The translations under genes and the position numbers were made by a program. The notes below the pieces were generated by a model. It was not told where the DNA came from. It ran no database searches and saw only the letters and a program-made list of their open reading frames with translations. Of a DNA stretch of 64,000 nucleotides, positions 22,619 to 36,500 are shown piece after piece. Within the stretch, counting starts at the first letter, position 1; every line of letters starts with the position of its first letter. Source of the stretch: Neolentinus lepideus HHB14362 ss-1. Taxonomy: Eukaryota; Basidiomycota; Agaricomycetes; Gloeophyllales; Gloeophyllaceae. Where the stretch lies: positions 16,469-80,468 of the forward strand of contig KV425662.1 of assembly GCA_001632425.1 (NCBI GenBank). The letters are read 5' to 3'.

Positions 22619-24019
22619 ATGAGTACGTCGTCTGCCTGTTGGGACATTTATGCCCGGCAGCTCGCCAATCTTCGACACGGACACGCACTTTGGGAACCGG
22701 ACGCCAGGCATCCTAACGTTCTAATGGATATCGGCGACGTCGGCTTCCTCCGGGAAGGCGTGTTCATCCGTCTGTTCAATGCCTTGCTCCCAGCAAATCA
22801 CCCCTCGCACGAATTATATAGTGTGCCCGATGACTTCAATCCTCTCTCACTTTACGGGCCAGTAGCCTCGCCTCCCAAATCACCACTCCCATCTGAAACT
22901 TATCTATCTAAGAGTGTCCGCGCTCTGTCCGCAGACCTGAAGATATCTGGGTAGGTATCTGTAGTCAATTCTTTGGGGATATCGGCGGATGGAAAGAAAG
23001 CCAACAGATAGTTATACCAGAGGGTGGTCTCAGACTATCATGCTCTGAGGACGAAGGAGCAGCACTTATTTTGCTGGATCGTGCGGAAAGAACGGATACG
23101 CTCAGACTGGGACCTTTCCGAAAATACATGCTGGAAAACTGTCGAAGCTGGCTCAGATTCACCAACGAGACGTACGGATTTGACATCAACCTTCACGACT
23201 TCGTCTTCGTTACCGGTTGCGATAAGGCGACTTGGTGGGCAATGTCAGCTTTCACAAGGAATTATACAAAGTTCGTCGGTGCTGCGGGAGGGTCAATTCC
23301 CGGCGTCATTTCGGCTTCGTTCTCCCCAGAGGGTGGATGGACCACAGACGCAGGGGTACACCGTCATCAGGGGCCAGAGAGGCGCATGTTACAGTCTGCC
23401 CGTGGTCTGGCTGATTCGCAACCATCGAGCGCTTCTCATGTAGGTGATGAACGCTCTGATCAAACCGTCTTCATTAGGGGTTTCAGGGCCAAAGAAAGGT
23501 GTTTTAGACCAGTCAAGATTAGAGCAGCAGCAGCAGAACCGAATGGCCCTGACTTCTATCAACAACATGACAAGGAGGAGAACAGGTCTGCGCTGCTCGT
23601 TGCAAATTCATCCTCATCCTCTTCGTTCCTCGACTGCGAGGATGGTGTTGAAATTGAGAGAATTCAAGATGAGGGCAAAGTGAGTTTTTCAGGTGTCAAA
23701 GCTCTGTATGATAGACGATCTCACGTCCCTATAAACTGTAGAACACTAACTTGCTTAGTCCTATCTTAGACTATATTCTCGAAATATGTTCTGCGGTCAC
23801 AACCTTTCGTCTCGAGTCTGACGTTTGCCAAGCATCCTACAGTCGACATTGCTATTGCCCACGATAATGACCTTCTTGATTTGACGGCGGTAATCCTTCA
23901 TTGTTACGACGTGTTTCCATTGTCTTACGATATGACAGGATGCAGAAGTGGATGACGCTAGATCCATTCTGTCGAGCACACGATCCTCACTCACCGTCGA
24001 CATTGAGACTGGTCGTTAG
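22619..24019 (+). CDS. basidiomycete protein of unknown function (multi-exon, 3' end uncertain)
   Basis: MSTSSACWDIYARQLANLRH begins a pattern common in Agaricomycete proteins without known function: HALWEPDARHPNVLMDIGDV, GFLREGVFIRLFNALLP, then after an intron GGLRLSCSEDEGAALILLD and FRKYMLENCRSWLRFTNETY, followed by DFVFVTGCDKATWWAMSAFT and CHVT-type strands. The middle part has short introns near 22,955 and 23,275-23,440. The 3' part is less certain: HPTVDIAIAHDNDLLDLTA near 23,840, then after an intron DAEVDDARSILSSTRSSLTV with a stop at 24,017-24,019. If a further intron (gttagtgc...cttag) is used, the gene could run to about 24,348. The stretch near 23,690-23,830 needs a frame change not fully explained by a clear intron, so mild decay is possible. 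Confidence 0.6.
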
Positions 24020-24348
24020 TGCTTCGTCGCAAATTTCCGGTTGAGAACTTAGTCGTAAGTCACTACAGATGCTTTTATCGATCCAAATGGACGAGACAGA
24101 GAAGCAGCTCGCACAATCGTCAAGGATGTAACCTCAGTGTCCTCGCAATACGGTGTAGATGGGCGTTCTTTCGTCGACACCACAAAATTCTCTCCCACGA
24201 TATCACTGGCCTCGCACCGCTTGGATAGAAGCCCCCGAGAAGGCAACACCGCAAAACATAATTACCGAAGTCCACGGGCCTCTGATGCACCATTGAGCAG
24301 AGTTCAAGTGATGGCCGACGCTGCGGCGTCCAATGTTTTTGACGTATA

Positions 24349-27300
24349 AAAGTGAACGCAGAACCTCAGTGCACAAGACTTTCTACATGACCATTGCAGC
24401 ATATCAAGAGCAGGCAGGACTTTGTCGTGGATCGTGACCCTCGCCCATTCAGTCCGGATTAAGAAAAGCGCATCCATACTATCATTAATTGAGGGGTTTC
24501 TGTAGAAACTGTGAATTTTTTACAGAACCGTCTAATTTTGACATTCCATACCTGAATAACACGGAGACGAAACCCGTATGAGCTTAGAAGCATGGTCGAG
24601 GTCTTGATGTGTAGGCTCAAGCTCCAGCTTTCACGGAGTGTAATCAATGATAAGCAGAAAATGACCACACACCAGGTGGTAAATTCGTACTGGTGGACCA
24701 GTACTTGAAGGCACAGGGCGGTCAATGTAGAGTGCATCAACACAGGCGAAACTCTGAATCTTAGCCATAGCTGAAGGTTTGCGTCGGCAGAGAAAGAGTC
24801 GCTCTGGAAAGCGACTTGACGTGGTTGCGCCATAACTGTGGGTCGAATCATTATTGCCAGTGGATGAAGCGCTCACCATAGATCCTCGTCGACTCATCCA
24901 TTTCTAGCACAGGCGATAACATGTGACGGGATGTACGTGGAACTGTGTTGGCCCAGTCTGTACATATTTGAGATAAGTGTCAATTACTTACCGAGAACCG
25001 CCAACAGATTACTTGGATTATCGATACGGCTGAGGGGGTCTTCACGACGCGCCGCAGATAGTTATCATCGACTACTTAATAAACATTTTGAATAAGTATT
25101 AAGGTGATCGCACCTCCTATAAGTCGACTCAGAATCCACGTAGCGTTTGGCCTTCATAGCAAAACACATTGGTAGAACCTGAGTTCAGACACAGTGGCAT
25201 GGGTAACGTGACCGCGCAACGAGCGCGTGACATAACCGTGCAAAGGTATTGCTGTCTTCAGAAATCTTCATATCACACATTAGAGGCCAGGAAGCCCAGT
25301 TGACAATCGACATGGGATCTACCATTCTGCCCCGCCCCGCACCTTGATCAATTCAGCTCGATTGATCGTGCGTCTGTCAATGTCATGTCGCTCGAGAAAT
25401 CTGCCAGTGCGAGTCCTGATGAAAGTAAATCCCAGGAGCCAGGCCAGACGTGAAGGCACCAATATTGACACCGCTCCAGGTCCTGATTTAATATTGAGCG
25501 TCTCATCGATGTATGCAATGCCGTTCACCTGATTTACAGTATAGGGATGATTCGTCCAAACTACAGGACAGCGGACGCGTGGTTGTTCGCATATATCGGC
25601 ACGTTATTCGGAAATGACTTCTTGTCATTTCCTGACTGTTGTTCCATTGCGAGTTAAAGAATGAGAGAAATAGAAGAGCCAAAGGCACATGCCTTTACGT
25701 CACGCATACAATGCATATGGCCCAACGTTAATTGCGATAGAAATCAAAGTCGGACCCACATAACTCCCAGCACTGCCCAAGGTTGCAGCTCGTCTTGAGG
25801 CCTTGAGGATTCGTGAGTATGGTGAAGCTTCATGCGGTCCACGCGTGCAGAATGTTGTTCCACCGATACACTTGCGTGGCTATGTCTGCTTCCTCCTGCC
25901 GCAGCTCTGCCACTCGTTTCAGGAAGAATTGACTGCGCATCTAATCTTCAAGACATGAGGGATCATTGCAGGACCAGTCTGGACACCACACGTAACCGCA
26001 GATTGTTACCCCGTCCAAAGATTAGCACAGGTAGCTCCGAGGTAATTATAGGACTTGCGATATTCTTGTCTGGCAAATATTAATATTGATCCAGTGAACA
26101 CTGAACACAGCCTAGGTACCGTCCTTATGCTCAACATGGACAAGTTAGGAGCTTAAGGAATTGTGAACTGGTGTGATATATCCAACATCACTGTAATTAA
26201 AGATAACGATACTGTATTCTTCTGAAACGGACCAGGGCTGAAGCTTCACAAGGACGTAAAGGTGATGGACGAGTTGATGCAACCAAATTCGTCCGTTCTC
26301 AAACTTCAGCGCTAGGATTTAATGATCCCAGGTTTCGGGCTCACTAGCGCTCACTACCCAGGCTCAATACATCCCAAGGATTACGTTGAGAACTTCACGA
26401 CGAAGTGTATCATCCCAGCCAGTGGTACATCTGCAAGGGCCATCGACGAAAGTGGGTCCATTCCTTATACTTAGTGTGTTCCAGGGCCAGCATATCAGAA
26501 TCAGCATTAATGTCTGAGAGCCAAGAAGCGTTCGAGTTCCACACGGGTTCCAACATTCATATCCTTTCGAGCCGCCGAGACAGCGGCGAAGTTATCGATG
26601 GCTTTACATTATATTGACGGTACGAGACCAAGGGGGACAGAGGCGAACGTAGCAGGCGAAAGTCCCTCAGATCAGTCTGGCTGCCATGATCATATATGCC
26701 ATTTTGCCATATCGTACAACATGTACCATAAGTGCTATCTGCGAGTACATGTACAACAGGCCATAGCTTTTGGGGTGGTCGTGGTAAGTCGTGAGGTGGA
26801 AGCTATGTACTAATAGTGGTGTATAACGGTAAGTGGAGAGGCTGAGAAGAGCACGACACAGAGCGGTAGCGAAAAAGAAGGAAAATTACAGTAATAATGA
26901 TTACAGCAGTCAGTCCAGACAACCAAGCCATAAACCCGAGGGAGAGTGTGTGGCGCCAACGGCACATGGTGAAAAGATATTTTGTCGGATAGAGAGATAT
27001 AAAAAGGGAGAAAGAAAGGAGACAAGCAAGCAACGAACAAAGACAAAGAGACAGCAAGGAAAAGCGCGAATTATGTGATACTTTTGAACAACATACTGCT
27101 TTTACCAGATGACCTCGGCGCTCCACCAACACCTCCCGCACTCCCCCTCCCTGATCCGTCTATTAACCGAGCAATCGGCTGGGAGATCGGAGCGATAACG
27201 GCGTTGAGGTGGATGTCGAAGCCAAGCATCTACAGGCGCCCGATAACAAAACCCAATTACATGTATACCAAATGTCGTACTTTTATACACATCTCCGGCG

Positions 27301-27366
27301 TCGGAGGTCGGACAGGAAGAACAGCGAAAACACGGGGAGGGAGAAAGCATGGTCACGAAGGGGCGA
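24349..27366. other. gene-poor stretch with scattered coding-like fragments
   Basis: Two overlapping minus-strand frames at 24,459-24,897 can be joined by a plausible 42-nt intron (gtgagcgc...ccacag) to give a protein with one hydrophobic region, but no family is recognised. A minus-strand stretch at 25,319-25,528 (NGIAYIDETLNIKSGPGAVS) and broken frames up to about 26,080 look like remnants of a gene I cannot name. 26.1-27.3 kb shows nothing beyond the 3' side of the zinc-finger gene. Confidence 0.4.
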
Positions 27367-29963
27367 TTAGCTCGAGTACGGGGCCGGCGGCTGAGTAGGC
27401 GGCTGCATCTGCACGTTGTACACCATCATCGGCGCCGTCCACTGCTGCTGCTGGGATTGCGCCGGCTGGACAGTGTACGCCGTCGCGAACGTAGGTGGCT
27501 GAGACTGGGGCTGGGGCTGGGGCTGGGGCTGGGACTGCGAGTACTGCGGCGCCTGCTGAGGCTGGGGGTTCGAGGAGAACGTCGTCTGCGCCTGGCGCTG
27601 CTGTTGGGCAGCGGCGCTGTTCGCATTGCGGTCGCGGCTCCCGTCTCTTCGACCATGCGCGTTCCGTAGACACTCATGCTGGCCAGACGCAAGCAGCGCG
27701 AGGCCAATCGAACCGTGGTCGCCAGAGTGCTGGTAGTGGTACCCTACGATATCCGTTAGAATTAATGAGATGATACCTCCATCTAATTACTCACTCAATC
27801 CGTTCATGTTCTTGTATCGCCTCTGGCAATCCCCAACACCACAAGCGAAAGGCCTAAGACGCCTCTCCGCCTCGCGCTCAACCTCCATCATCTCCCTCTC
27901 CGTCAGCGGCTCGCCCTCGCTGCCCTCCCTCTCCCTCTCCTTCAACACCGCCTGCACCTCGCCGAGCTCCTTCGCCGGGCCGAAGCTGCACGACCCATGC
28001 GTAATATGGTACTTCAGCCCGTTCGCCTGCTTGTACGACTTGTTGCAGTTGGGCTTGGGGCACTTAAACGGCTTCGAGAGCAGCAGAGACGAAGACGGGC
28101 GCGAGAGCGTCGTGCTCGCGCGCGCGGCGGAGGCGGACGCAGAGGTGGACGCTTTGTTCGGGTTGAGCGAAGAGGAGCCAGAGGAGACGGCTTGCGGGGA
28201 GAAGTAAGAGTTGGGTGCAGGCGAGTTAACGCGTGAGCTAGAAGGCGTCGTCACAGGCGTGCTGGAGGCCGAGAAGAGGAGCGCCGGAGGGACGCAGCCG
28301 TCGGGCGTCAGTGGCGTATGCGGGGCACTGTCAACGCCCTCGTTGATCATACCAGAGGCAGAGAAGGGCTCATTGTAGTTGTGATAGCCGTTGTTGTTGA
28401 GAATGTCTCTAGTGGCGGGGAAGGTCGATACAGACAGGAGAGACCGGTTCGAGAGAACTGTGGTCGTGTCGAAAGCAGATATAGGCGATGGGCACGCGGA
28501 CGTCGACGCAGACGTAGGGTTCGAGTAAACCTGCCCATGGGGGAACGTATTTCCCCCATTCACCGCCGTCGGACTGGGGTAGCCCGACAACGGCGTCGAG
28601 ATCGGCGTATCGGGCGGACTGGGTGCACCACTGCTCGGCGTACTGTTATTCTCCATATCCATCTCCATATCATCGGGGTCGAACGGGCCTTGATTATGGT
28701 ACCCCTGCCCGTGGGGCTGTTGATGGCCGACGAACGTCGCGTTCTGTGCGGCGACCTCAACGGCGGTGCCGAGGTCCATGTTTTGCGGGGGTTGGTTCTG
28801 CGAGATCTGCACCTGCAGCTGTGGGTGGTGTGGATGGAAGGGATCGACGACGACGACATGGCATTCCTCAAAGTGCTCGAGCAGGGCATGGAGGTCGGTC
28901 AGGTTCAGCCCACAGCAGGTGTAGTTACGACACTGTACACGTAAGGCAAATGGTCAGCGTCATTGTACTTTGATTAATGATCAGCGGACATCAAGGACAG
29001 ATGGGGCGAGGCGGGCTTCGAAGTTACGCCGGGCTATTACCGCGGTGTCGTAACGTGGCGGTAGACAGATGCCTTCGGACGTAGCAAGGTCGAAGGCGAA
29101 GGCATGTCATTGTCAGACGTGTACCCCGAGAAGCCATCGGCCCAATGTTGAAACTCCGGAGTACAGCGACCGCGACATGCCCACCTCTGCCTAACCCTGC
29201 GCGCGAGAAGAGGACCCGTTACTAGGGCGCCAGGCTGAAGTAACACCAACCCCGTAGGTGCACATGGCGGTCCCGCGGACGCCGAGTCACCCCAAGCGGA
29301 TATACACAGACCCGCATGAAACGGTCCCGGAGCATGCCCAATGTCTTGAGACTAGTCCAAGAAAATGCGACTCACCAGCTCGTCTTCCCGCTCTTGGATC
29401 GTGAAGGCGTTGAATATCGAACCTCGATCGCTCTCGACGGAGGATGAAACTTTACCGAATTTGAAATCCGTAGGGCTGCGGGAAAGGAGTCAGTCTGAGT
29501 TGGGATACGATCTGGAATGGATGGTTCGAGGGCGCTCCGGGTGGCACATACATGTTGGTGCGGGCCAGAAGGGCGCACGTATAGGTATATGGACACGCGC
29601 TGCGGTGCAAGAATCGATTGCCACTGGAGGGTCATGGAAACTACCGTAGCACTTCCAGGAACCACCCGCAACGACGTCCCAATGCACATCGCAGGCTCAC
29701 AAGACCGTACCGCCAATTGATGCCACCCAATCCGTCTAAAGAGTAGGAACTCACTCTAATGGCCCTAATAGCTGTCCAGGTGATACGCCAGGGTAGAATC
29801 TGCTGCCAAATGAACCAGCGCGGAAGGAAAGTGGAGAACCCAGGAGATGTCGGGTGTATGAAGCAGGATTGAAAGAGCCGCTGGTCAGAGAACCAGAGGC
29901 CATGTGAACGTCGCGGTCATGATGAGAAGGGAGGGCGATGGGCTGGGTTACAGTGGTCGTCAT
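27367..29963 (-). CDS. Sfp1-like C2H2 zinc-finger transcription factor
   Basis: Four exons: 29,755-29,963; 29,376-29,475; about 27,800-28,932; and the last to 27,367. It starts MTTTVTQPIALPSHHDRDV. Exon 3 opens with a finger-like CRNYTCCGLNLTDLHALLEH and EECH. A long serine/proline-rich part follows, then two fingers separated by about 65 residues: KPFKCPKPNCNKSYKQANGL with KYHITHGSC, and RPFACGVGDCQRRYKNMNGL with RYHYQHSGDHG. This split pair with KxxNGLxYH matches yeast Sfp1, which controls ribosome biogenesis genes and cell size (family knowledge). The C-terminus is rich in glutamine and proline, an activation-type tail. The second intron (28,933-29,375, 443 nt) and the first (29,476-29,754, 279 nt) are unusually long for this window. 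The exon phases were checked and join in frame. Confidence 0.87.
27502..27537 (-). repeat. hexanucleotide repeat coding for Gln-Pro
   Basis: Repeated ggggct on the plus strand (minus-strand CAGCCC) encodes the QPQPQPQPQ run in the Sfp1-like protein; a likely length-variable site. Confidence 0.85.
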
Positions 29964-32900
29964 GGGCTGGGTCGGAGTCGGAGGCGTCGTCGGAGGCGTC
30001 GTCGTGTTAGTCGTTGTTGAAAATACAAGTTAAAAGCAATAAAATGCAGCGGATTGGAGAAGACAGCCGACTGAGGCGGGCGTTGTTTATACGAGAAGGG
30101 ATGGGAGGGAAGCAGACGGACCCCTTCGCTTATTAGTGTTTGCCGGTCGGACCACTGGGAGCCAATCAGCGGCTGCTCTGGCCACTGCTTACTTCATGTC
30201 GCCACATGCCGATCACCACGCCAAAGACCGACCAAGCGGCGCCAAACAGTACGTAACGGTCCCGGCCGGCCATGCTTTCCCCGACCCGCGCCCTCCCGAC
30301 GCTGGCACTGCCTGCCACATCCCGCAGCCACAGCCACACCCCAATCCCGCCACAAGGCTACCACGTCAGGGTCGCTTCTAGCCTCTTCTGCCACAAATAA
30401 CGCGAATCCAGAACCTCCAGCGCCCTTAGCACCGGTGCCCCCACTGCCTCCCCCACCGATACTTTCTACGTACCGACCCATCTGCTGGGTCTTCCCTTAC
30501 CCGTAGCCAATGCTTGATCAGCGTCTCGTACTGTACACTGTCGTGGCGTTTACGTGTCGTCCTCTTCGGATCATCAGCACAGCTCTACGCACTCGTTCTA
30601 CTTTCGCGAGGAGCCCATCACGAACATCTCAATACTTGACTGCCAATCCAGGTAGTGCGTTCCCCGCAGTGAGGCTCGAGAACCACTCGCATTGCTATTC
30701 CAGGCAGTCTTGTCCACGCCCACTGGAGTCTCTTTGACACTCGGCGAATTAACTCGCTCGAGAGTCGCAGTGTCCACTATCTTCGGGAAACAGAGTGGTA
30801 TTCGCGGTGGTCGTTACGCTGCTACTGTAGCTAGGTGTTTGACATCGAATGTGTTCCAGGTATACCACCCACATGATACTAGTCCCTGTGTGCCTCCTGC
30901 TACACATTCAACCGGTCCCCGCGTCGATGCCTAGCGTTTCATAGCCAAGCTCAACTATATTGTATGTTACACAGACATCACATTCTCGGCTTGCGAACCC
31001 AACAAATCTCTAGCACTGGGATTTACCTTTACGCGACTGACGCTGTGATAATCAAATGTTCGAACCCTCACGCGACGTACGACGTGCCTCGTTATTCCTG
31101 GGGATTGGATGCATATGGATGCTTGTGTACACTGACAGTAACAATCAACGCAAGTGACGGGAATCACTCTTCACAGAAGCGATCAAGCCTCTGAGAGCTG
31201 GAGACAGGGAATGGAGGGCGTTGCATAATGAACTGAACATCCGAGCATCTCAGTGCACGTTGCTTGTCCTGACCAAATATACCCACAAGACGTAACCCGG
31301 AAGGCCTCAAAAGGATGCCAGCGGGTACCATCCGAGCAGCAGAGACTTTAGACACTTGTTAAAAGTAACATAAATGGTTTGTAGTTACATGCCATACCAT
31401 AACAGTTTCGAATCCTTTCTGTAGCCATAGGCGCCCGTGCAGCTGCAGACCTAACGCCACATGCCTCGTGCCGTCTGCTTTACGTTAACACATACATACA
31501 GTACCCCCAAGCTCGTATTAATTAACTGGACACAACTCCACCGCAGCATCCTACCCCGCACTGGCGTTCATATACCTTGTATCAACAAGTTCACGCCCTC
31601 GAAATGCAAACCTTCCTGTATCTAGCCGAGGTGCACGGACCGCGCCCTCACGCGACGCAGAATCAGTGGTGGTACGGCAGGGTGCAGGGCTTTGGGTGTA
31701 TGGATGCATTGCGCTGATGCTTCTCCGGATGAACGGCCCTCGAAGCCTTCGTTTCGAATCTTGGGGCAGGAGGCGTAACAGCACAACCGTGCCGTAGTGG
31801 GCGGCCAGGCACGCGGCGTGCAGCGTGTCCAATGTTGGATCAGAGTCTTGGACGGCCTGCTATGCCATCGCTTTCAGGCAGGATTGATATGCATTCCACT
31901 TGATACATCGGGTCCGAAGTAAACCAGTCCCTTCTAATATTTCAATAGCATATCTAACATCCGCCTGCATCCGAGCCTCCTATCCACGGCACCAACCCAT
32001 ATCACCCACATCACCTTTCCTTCATCAACAATTACGGTAACTCATCCATCGAAAGGTACAGATTCACGGTGCGATCATGATCACCCCAAGCGTCAGCTTG
32101 AACAGTTTACCCGCCCCGTCGATTGCAGGCTGAGCCTTGAGACAGATCTCGGGTGCGCGGGCCTGCTCATCCGCTTTGCCAGCCAATCGCAGGACGGAAA
32201 TGACGGTGCGATCGCATCGGGTTGGGACTGGTGCTCGCTGCTCTGAAACTTCGGGGATTCACGCTGATGGTGGGCGTTTGTGGATTTGCGTGGGCGTCCA
32301 ACAGGCGCTCGGACGGGATTAGGATTCGCCCAGATCTGCGGTCCAGTGTATCTGCCTCGGCGTTCATCAGCAGCTGTGGAAGCGGGACCGAGTGCGTGCT
32401 CGCTCGCTTGAGACGAGACGCGGTAAAGCGTCAATGTTGCCATTATCTCTATGCTTCTTCGCATTTTGTCGCTCTGAAGCTCCCGCGATTATGAAGAGAC
32501 TCCGCGCGAACAAGTGATCGACATCTCTGGGAGTGTGTCTTTGCTTTTATACTGATAGGCGCTTGCATTTGACGCTATCAGTACCTTACCTGCCAACATT
32601 ATTATCGTCGCTCCCGATGTGGCACAGGTTGAATTGACGTAAATTTGAGATTCAATGCTAGCATTATCTGTTCTATCTGATACCACCGTGCCACATTCCA
32701 CTTGCACACTAGTGAGTCGCCCATTCTGATCTTGATAGACGCTCTCGTAATGTATGCGTTAGGATTTGCGTGCCAAGACTACCCTGTGTGCCCGTTCCTA
32801 CTGTGGCGCTGTTGCTTACTCGCAAACTAGCATACTGACAAAGACGGCCTGCACCTTACTTGGACATTCGGACACTCACTCAGACCATTTCGCGGTGCTA

Positions 32901-33540
32901 AAACAATCACGACGCATCAGGCTCTCCCGTTCACCTTCGGACGCATGAATAACTGCAGTCGCTCTGTCCAGACTTGCGTCCGGCCCCGAGTCTTTATGCC
33001 CGGACCGTACTCCAATCCGTGTCCAACCTCGTGCAGTGCATGGCCAACACAGTAACGGTGGTGCGTTTCATCCTGAACTCTACCTCATACACTTTAGCTT
33101 GACTAACGGCAGCACCATTTGGAATTGCCACCTCTTTCGCTCATGTGCAAACGTCCAGGTGCCACTATTGATCCTGTCTTCACCATAGCAATCCCCACCT
33201 GGCTTCAGCACAGCAATGTTGTTGTTTAGCTCACTTACCGGTGACTACGGAAGTGAGCGTAATAATACCGAATTCTGGATTCTTGCGCCTAATGCATTCC
33301 AAGATATTAATATCCGTGAGCCCGAAGTTTTTCCTCGGCGTCAGCCTTTCCTTCTCATCACATGACAGATCATAACCACTTTCGGCAGAATCTTTCGACT
33401 CCTCGAATGCGCAGTCACCCGGTGATGTCTTCCCAACTCTCCGAAGTGAAATGACATAGCGGGTCTTCCCTCTCCCCGTTCATCCTGACGAAGCAAACCA
33501 GGACCCACAACGCCTCGGCTAGCTTTTGCCGTAGGGTTTC
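29964..33540. other. long non-genic stretch upstream of the Sfp1-like gene
   Basis: The first part is the 5' region of the Sfp1-like gene, with a cgtcggaggcgtcgt-type simple repeat near 29,970-30,010. A minus-strand frame at 31,551-31,832 (TLHAACLAAHYGTVVLLRLL) is weakly ankyrin-like but starts mid-domain. At 32,093-32,464 a minus-strand frame lies about 100 bp downstream of a TATA-like tataaaagc (near 32,548); it could be a small unrecognised gene, low confidence. Nothing else seen. Confidence 0.4.
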
Positions 33541-36500
33541 ATAGCCTCAGCTATTTATCAAACGGCAAGCGCGAGCCAGACCCCACTCAGGATATCGTAG
33601 ACTCCCAGTGCGTAATTGCTTTCGTGCCGATCTACCCGAGACATTGCATGGGCTGTGAATGCAGCGGGTCCGAAGACTTCCATCCCGAACAGGTCCGCCC
33701 ATTTCCCGTGGTCGAGGCCAGCCGACTGCGTCGTTGTCCATATTGGGAAAACAAGGGCGGGCTCGGGGTGCACAGCAGTACGGAGATGGATGTACACCGT
33801 TGAAATGGTACTTGTGCTGGCATGCCGTCCGGCCGTTGTTCCGTGCTTCGTCTTCCGAGAGCAACGCCGTCCGAAGACGTCGTAGTCTCAAACTACTCGT
33901 CAATTTCCGGATGGGTGGTGAGATGTCGCTGGCTATGCGCCGTGCTCGTGCTCGCGGAGCTTTTCCATGCGAATGCTGGCTACCGGGTGCCTTGACCATG
34001 TCGGTGTGTCCGTCGTTCACTTGCCGTGCTGATCTAGGTTTTGATATCATGTGTAGAATGGAGACCATCTTGCCGAGGTAACGTATTTTCCGTGTACGAC
34101 AGGCAATATTACTTGTTCAGGGACTGATCACAAACGGCACGTTGATTTCGCCACTCGGCACGTCGATGTGAATGCCAACAGGAATCGGAGTGCAAGTCCT
34201 AGGAGCACGACGAATTTCTTGATGACTTCCTATACTCATGTCACTGAGGTGGTTTTCTTACGCTGCGGCCAGCGTGAAGACAGCTATAGCTGTGCTCACG
34301 GTCGACGTCCGCGAAAGTTGACATTCATTCAGCGTGAGCTGACGTCCTGGGCTATAACCAACACCCTCGTCCACTGCATCAAAGATACTGCTGATTTATT
34401 CGATGTGCTGGTTTCTCTGACACGACGGAACCTTTTTGACACGTCCGGAAAACAGCGCAATTTGGACCCTGCCACGCTCTGTTACATCCCCCAGCAACCG
34501 GACTGGATACACTCAAGTACGTACTTCTCTTCCATTATAGAAGTGACGAAAACTTCCAGGGCAGGGTGATGATGACGATATTCTCTGTGATCTTACAGCT
34601 TTGTGTATCACGCGGAGCGTAGGGTCGCCGAGGCTGAGGACCCTGTCCGTCCGCTCGGTCGTGCCTCTTAAGGGTTAGTATAACAGTCCCGGGAGCTGGG
34701 CTGGTGCAAGATCTGTGTCCGTCTCGATCGCTCGGGACCCAGTCCCCAGCTGGTGCCGTCACATCGCGGTATGCTTTGGGATTCCGCGGAAGTTGAAACA
34801 TACTGTTCCGAAGTGGCTTCTGTCGTTCGAGACACGTAAGCTAACGGAGTTTACAGGCTTATAGTTGTCCTCTTCTTTCAGGTCGATTTTTTCCAAGAAG
34901 CTGACGTGTCGGCGCGGTAATATTGCGTACACGCTAGTCGCAGTACGACTGAGTCATCTTTTGGATATAAACTTCGTACTGATATATCTCAGACATTTTA
35001 TTTACTTTCGCTGCTACACCTCAGGTCAACTACGGCTTGTATTGGAAACAATCATTTGTCTTAGTATGTATCCTCTCTGCGGCACATATTTATTCCGGTG
35101 CGCCGACTCCGCGACTTGCAATTGTATTGCGGAGAACACGAGGGTGGATTCAGACTCCGTGATATATCGGCTCTTCCAACTCCCGCAACACTTTTCGCTG
35201 TTGACCTGGAATGCCCGTGATCTTTACAGAACGCGAAAGCATCCTGCATCAGCCACATGTTTCTAAATTCTGTCACCTAGCCAATGTATGCACTTTCATT
35301 CATATTTATGGTTCCTTGGCTTAGCGTTGCGATTGGTAAGCTGGACTGTCCGAGTGCCGATTGGGTTTGCTTGTAGAGTGAGTTTATATCCGCACGGAAG
35401 CGTGACATGATCACCTAGAATTGATCGAATTTCAAGGGCATGGGCACATGGTAGGTCACGCACATGAAATAGGACGCGGTCATCTATTATATAAAATTTC
35501 ATCTATGAGGGCCTATAGGTGTGTGATAGACTCCAAATATCACTGTAGTTAATTCACTCCCCTTTGTTGATAGTTCTATCAAAGCGGGCCCGACAAAGTC
35601 AGTATCAGTATACCGAGCGTAAATACTAAAAGCAGACACCCTGTAATATTGTCACATTCCATAAGTAGTAGACACCTCAACGAAGTTGGATCATGGGCTA
35701 AAGGCCTGATCAAATGCAAATGTGGCAAGACGAGTTTGCTCGAATCTGTCACATGGTCACGTGTGTGATACCATATTCGGTAACGCACCTTCCCGCTGTG
35801 GCTACATGCACAGGCGCCACAATCCGTAGATTCAATTACTCGAGAGCGCACGTGTCTGCGCGAGGGGAAATAACTTGCAACGTTGTGCCTATAAATTATT
35901 TACAAATTGTAATGCGGAGTAACATACGAGGGTCCGAGGAGAAGATGAAGTGTTATATCTGACGCCAGAAAATCTAAAGTTGTCGCGGAGGAGTTCAAGC
36001 GATCAGTAAAGGTCTTCACCGAGTCATGCCCTGGACATGTTACCTTGAATGTACGTAAGATAGAATCCTTGTTGCACCTTTTGTTCTACAATGCCGATAT
36101 CATTCCTCGAGGCTCAAATTTGTCCGAGTCTCTCGACGGATACGAATTGGTAAGGAGGCCACAGTCCTATCCTGTAACTCAGTCGCAGTAGCAATTAGAT
36201 ATCAAAGTCTTAGGCTCCTTAATATGCCTTCATTTACTACCTCATTCCTATCCTGTAACAAACAGCCACTCAGTCGCCATCCGGCACCGTCCGTATCATC
36301 AACACGTCTTCCTCAGGGCTAGCAAGTCGCCGGTCGGCGCCGGTGCATCTCCATCGACTTGCTATAAGCATATTAAACTTAGTACTTAGTGATATTCTGT
36401 GGACACGGGAGCTGGTGAGATGGTGTCCCCATATATAATCCTTGGCGCCGAGATAGCCTGTGCAGAGTGATTTGTTCCGGCATCTGGGAATTCCTCGACC

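Noticed and set aside
28318..28944. 208-codon plus-strand frame
   Set aside because: Antisense to the Sfp1-like coding exon; arginine-rich shadow sequence.
31030..31080. tRNA gene suggested by gttcgaaccc
   Set aside because: No matching A box or cloverleaf stems around it.
33547..34068. 173-codon minus-strand gene
   Set aside because: Two overlapping frames compete; only the C-terminal part of one (33,558-33,797) looks protein-like, and no family or exon structure could be built.
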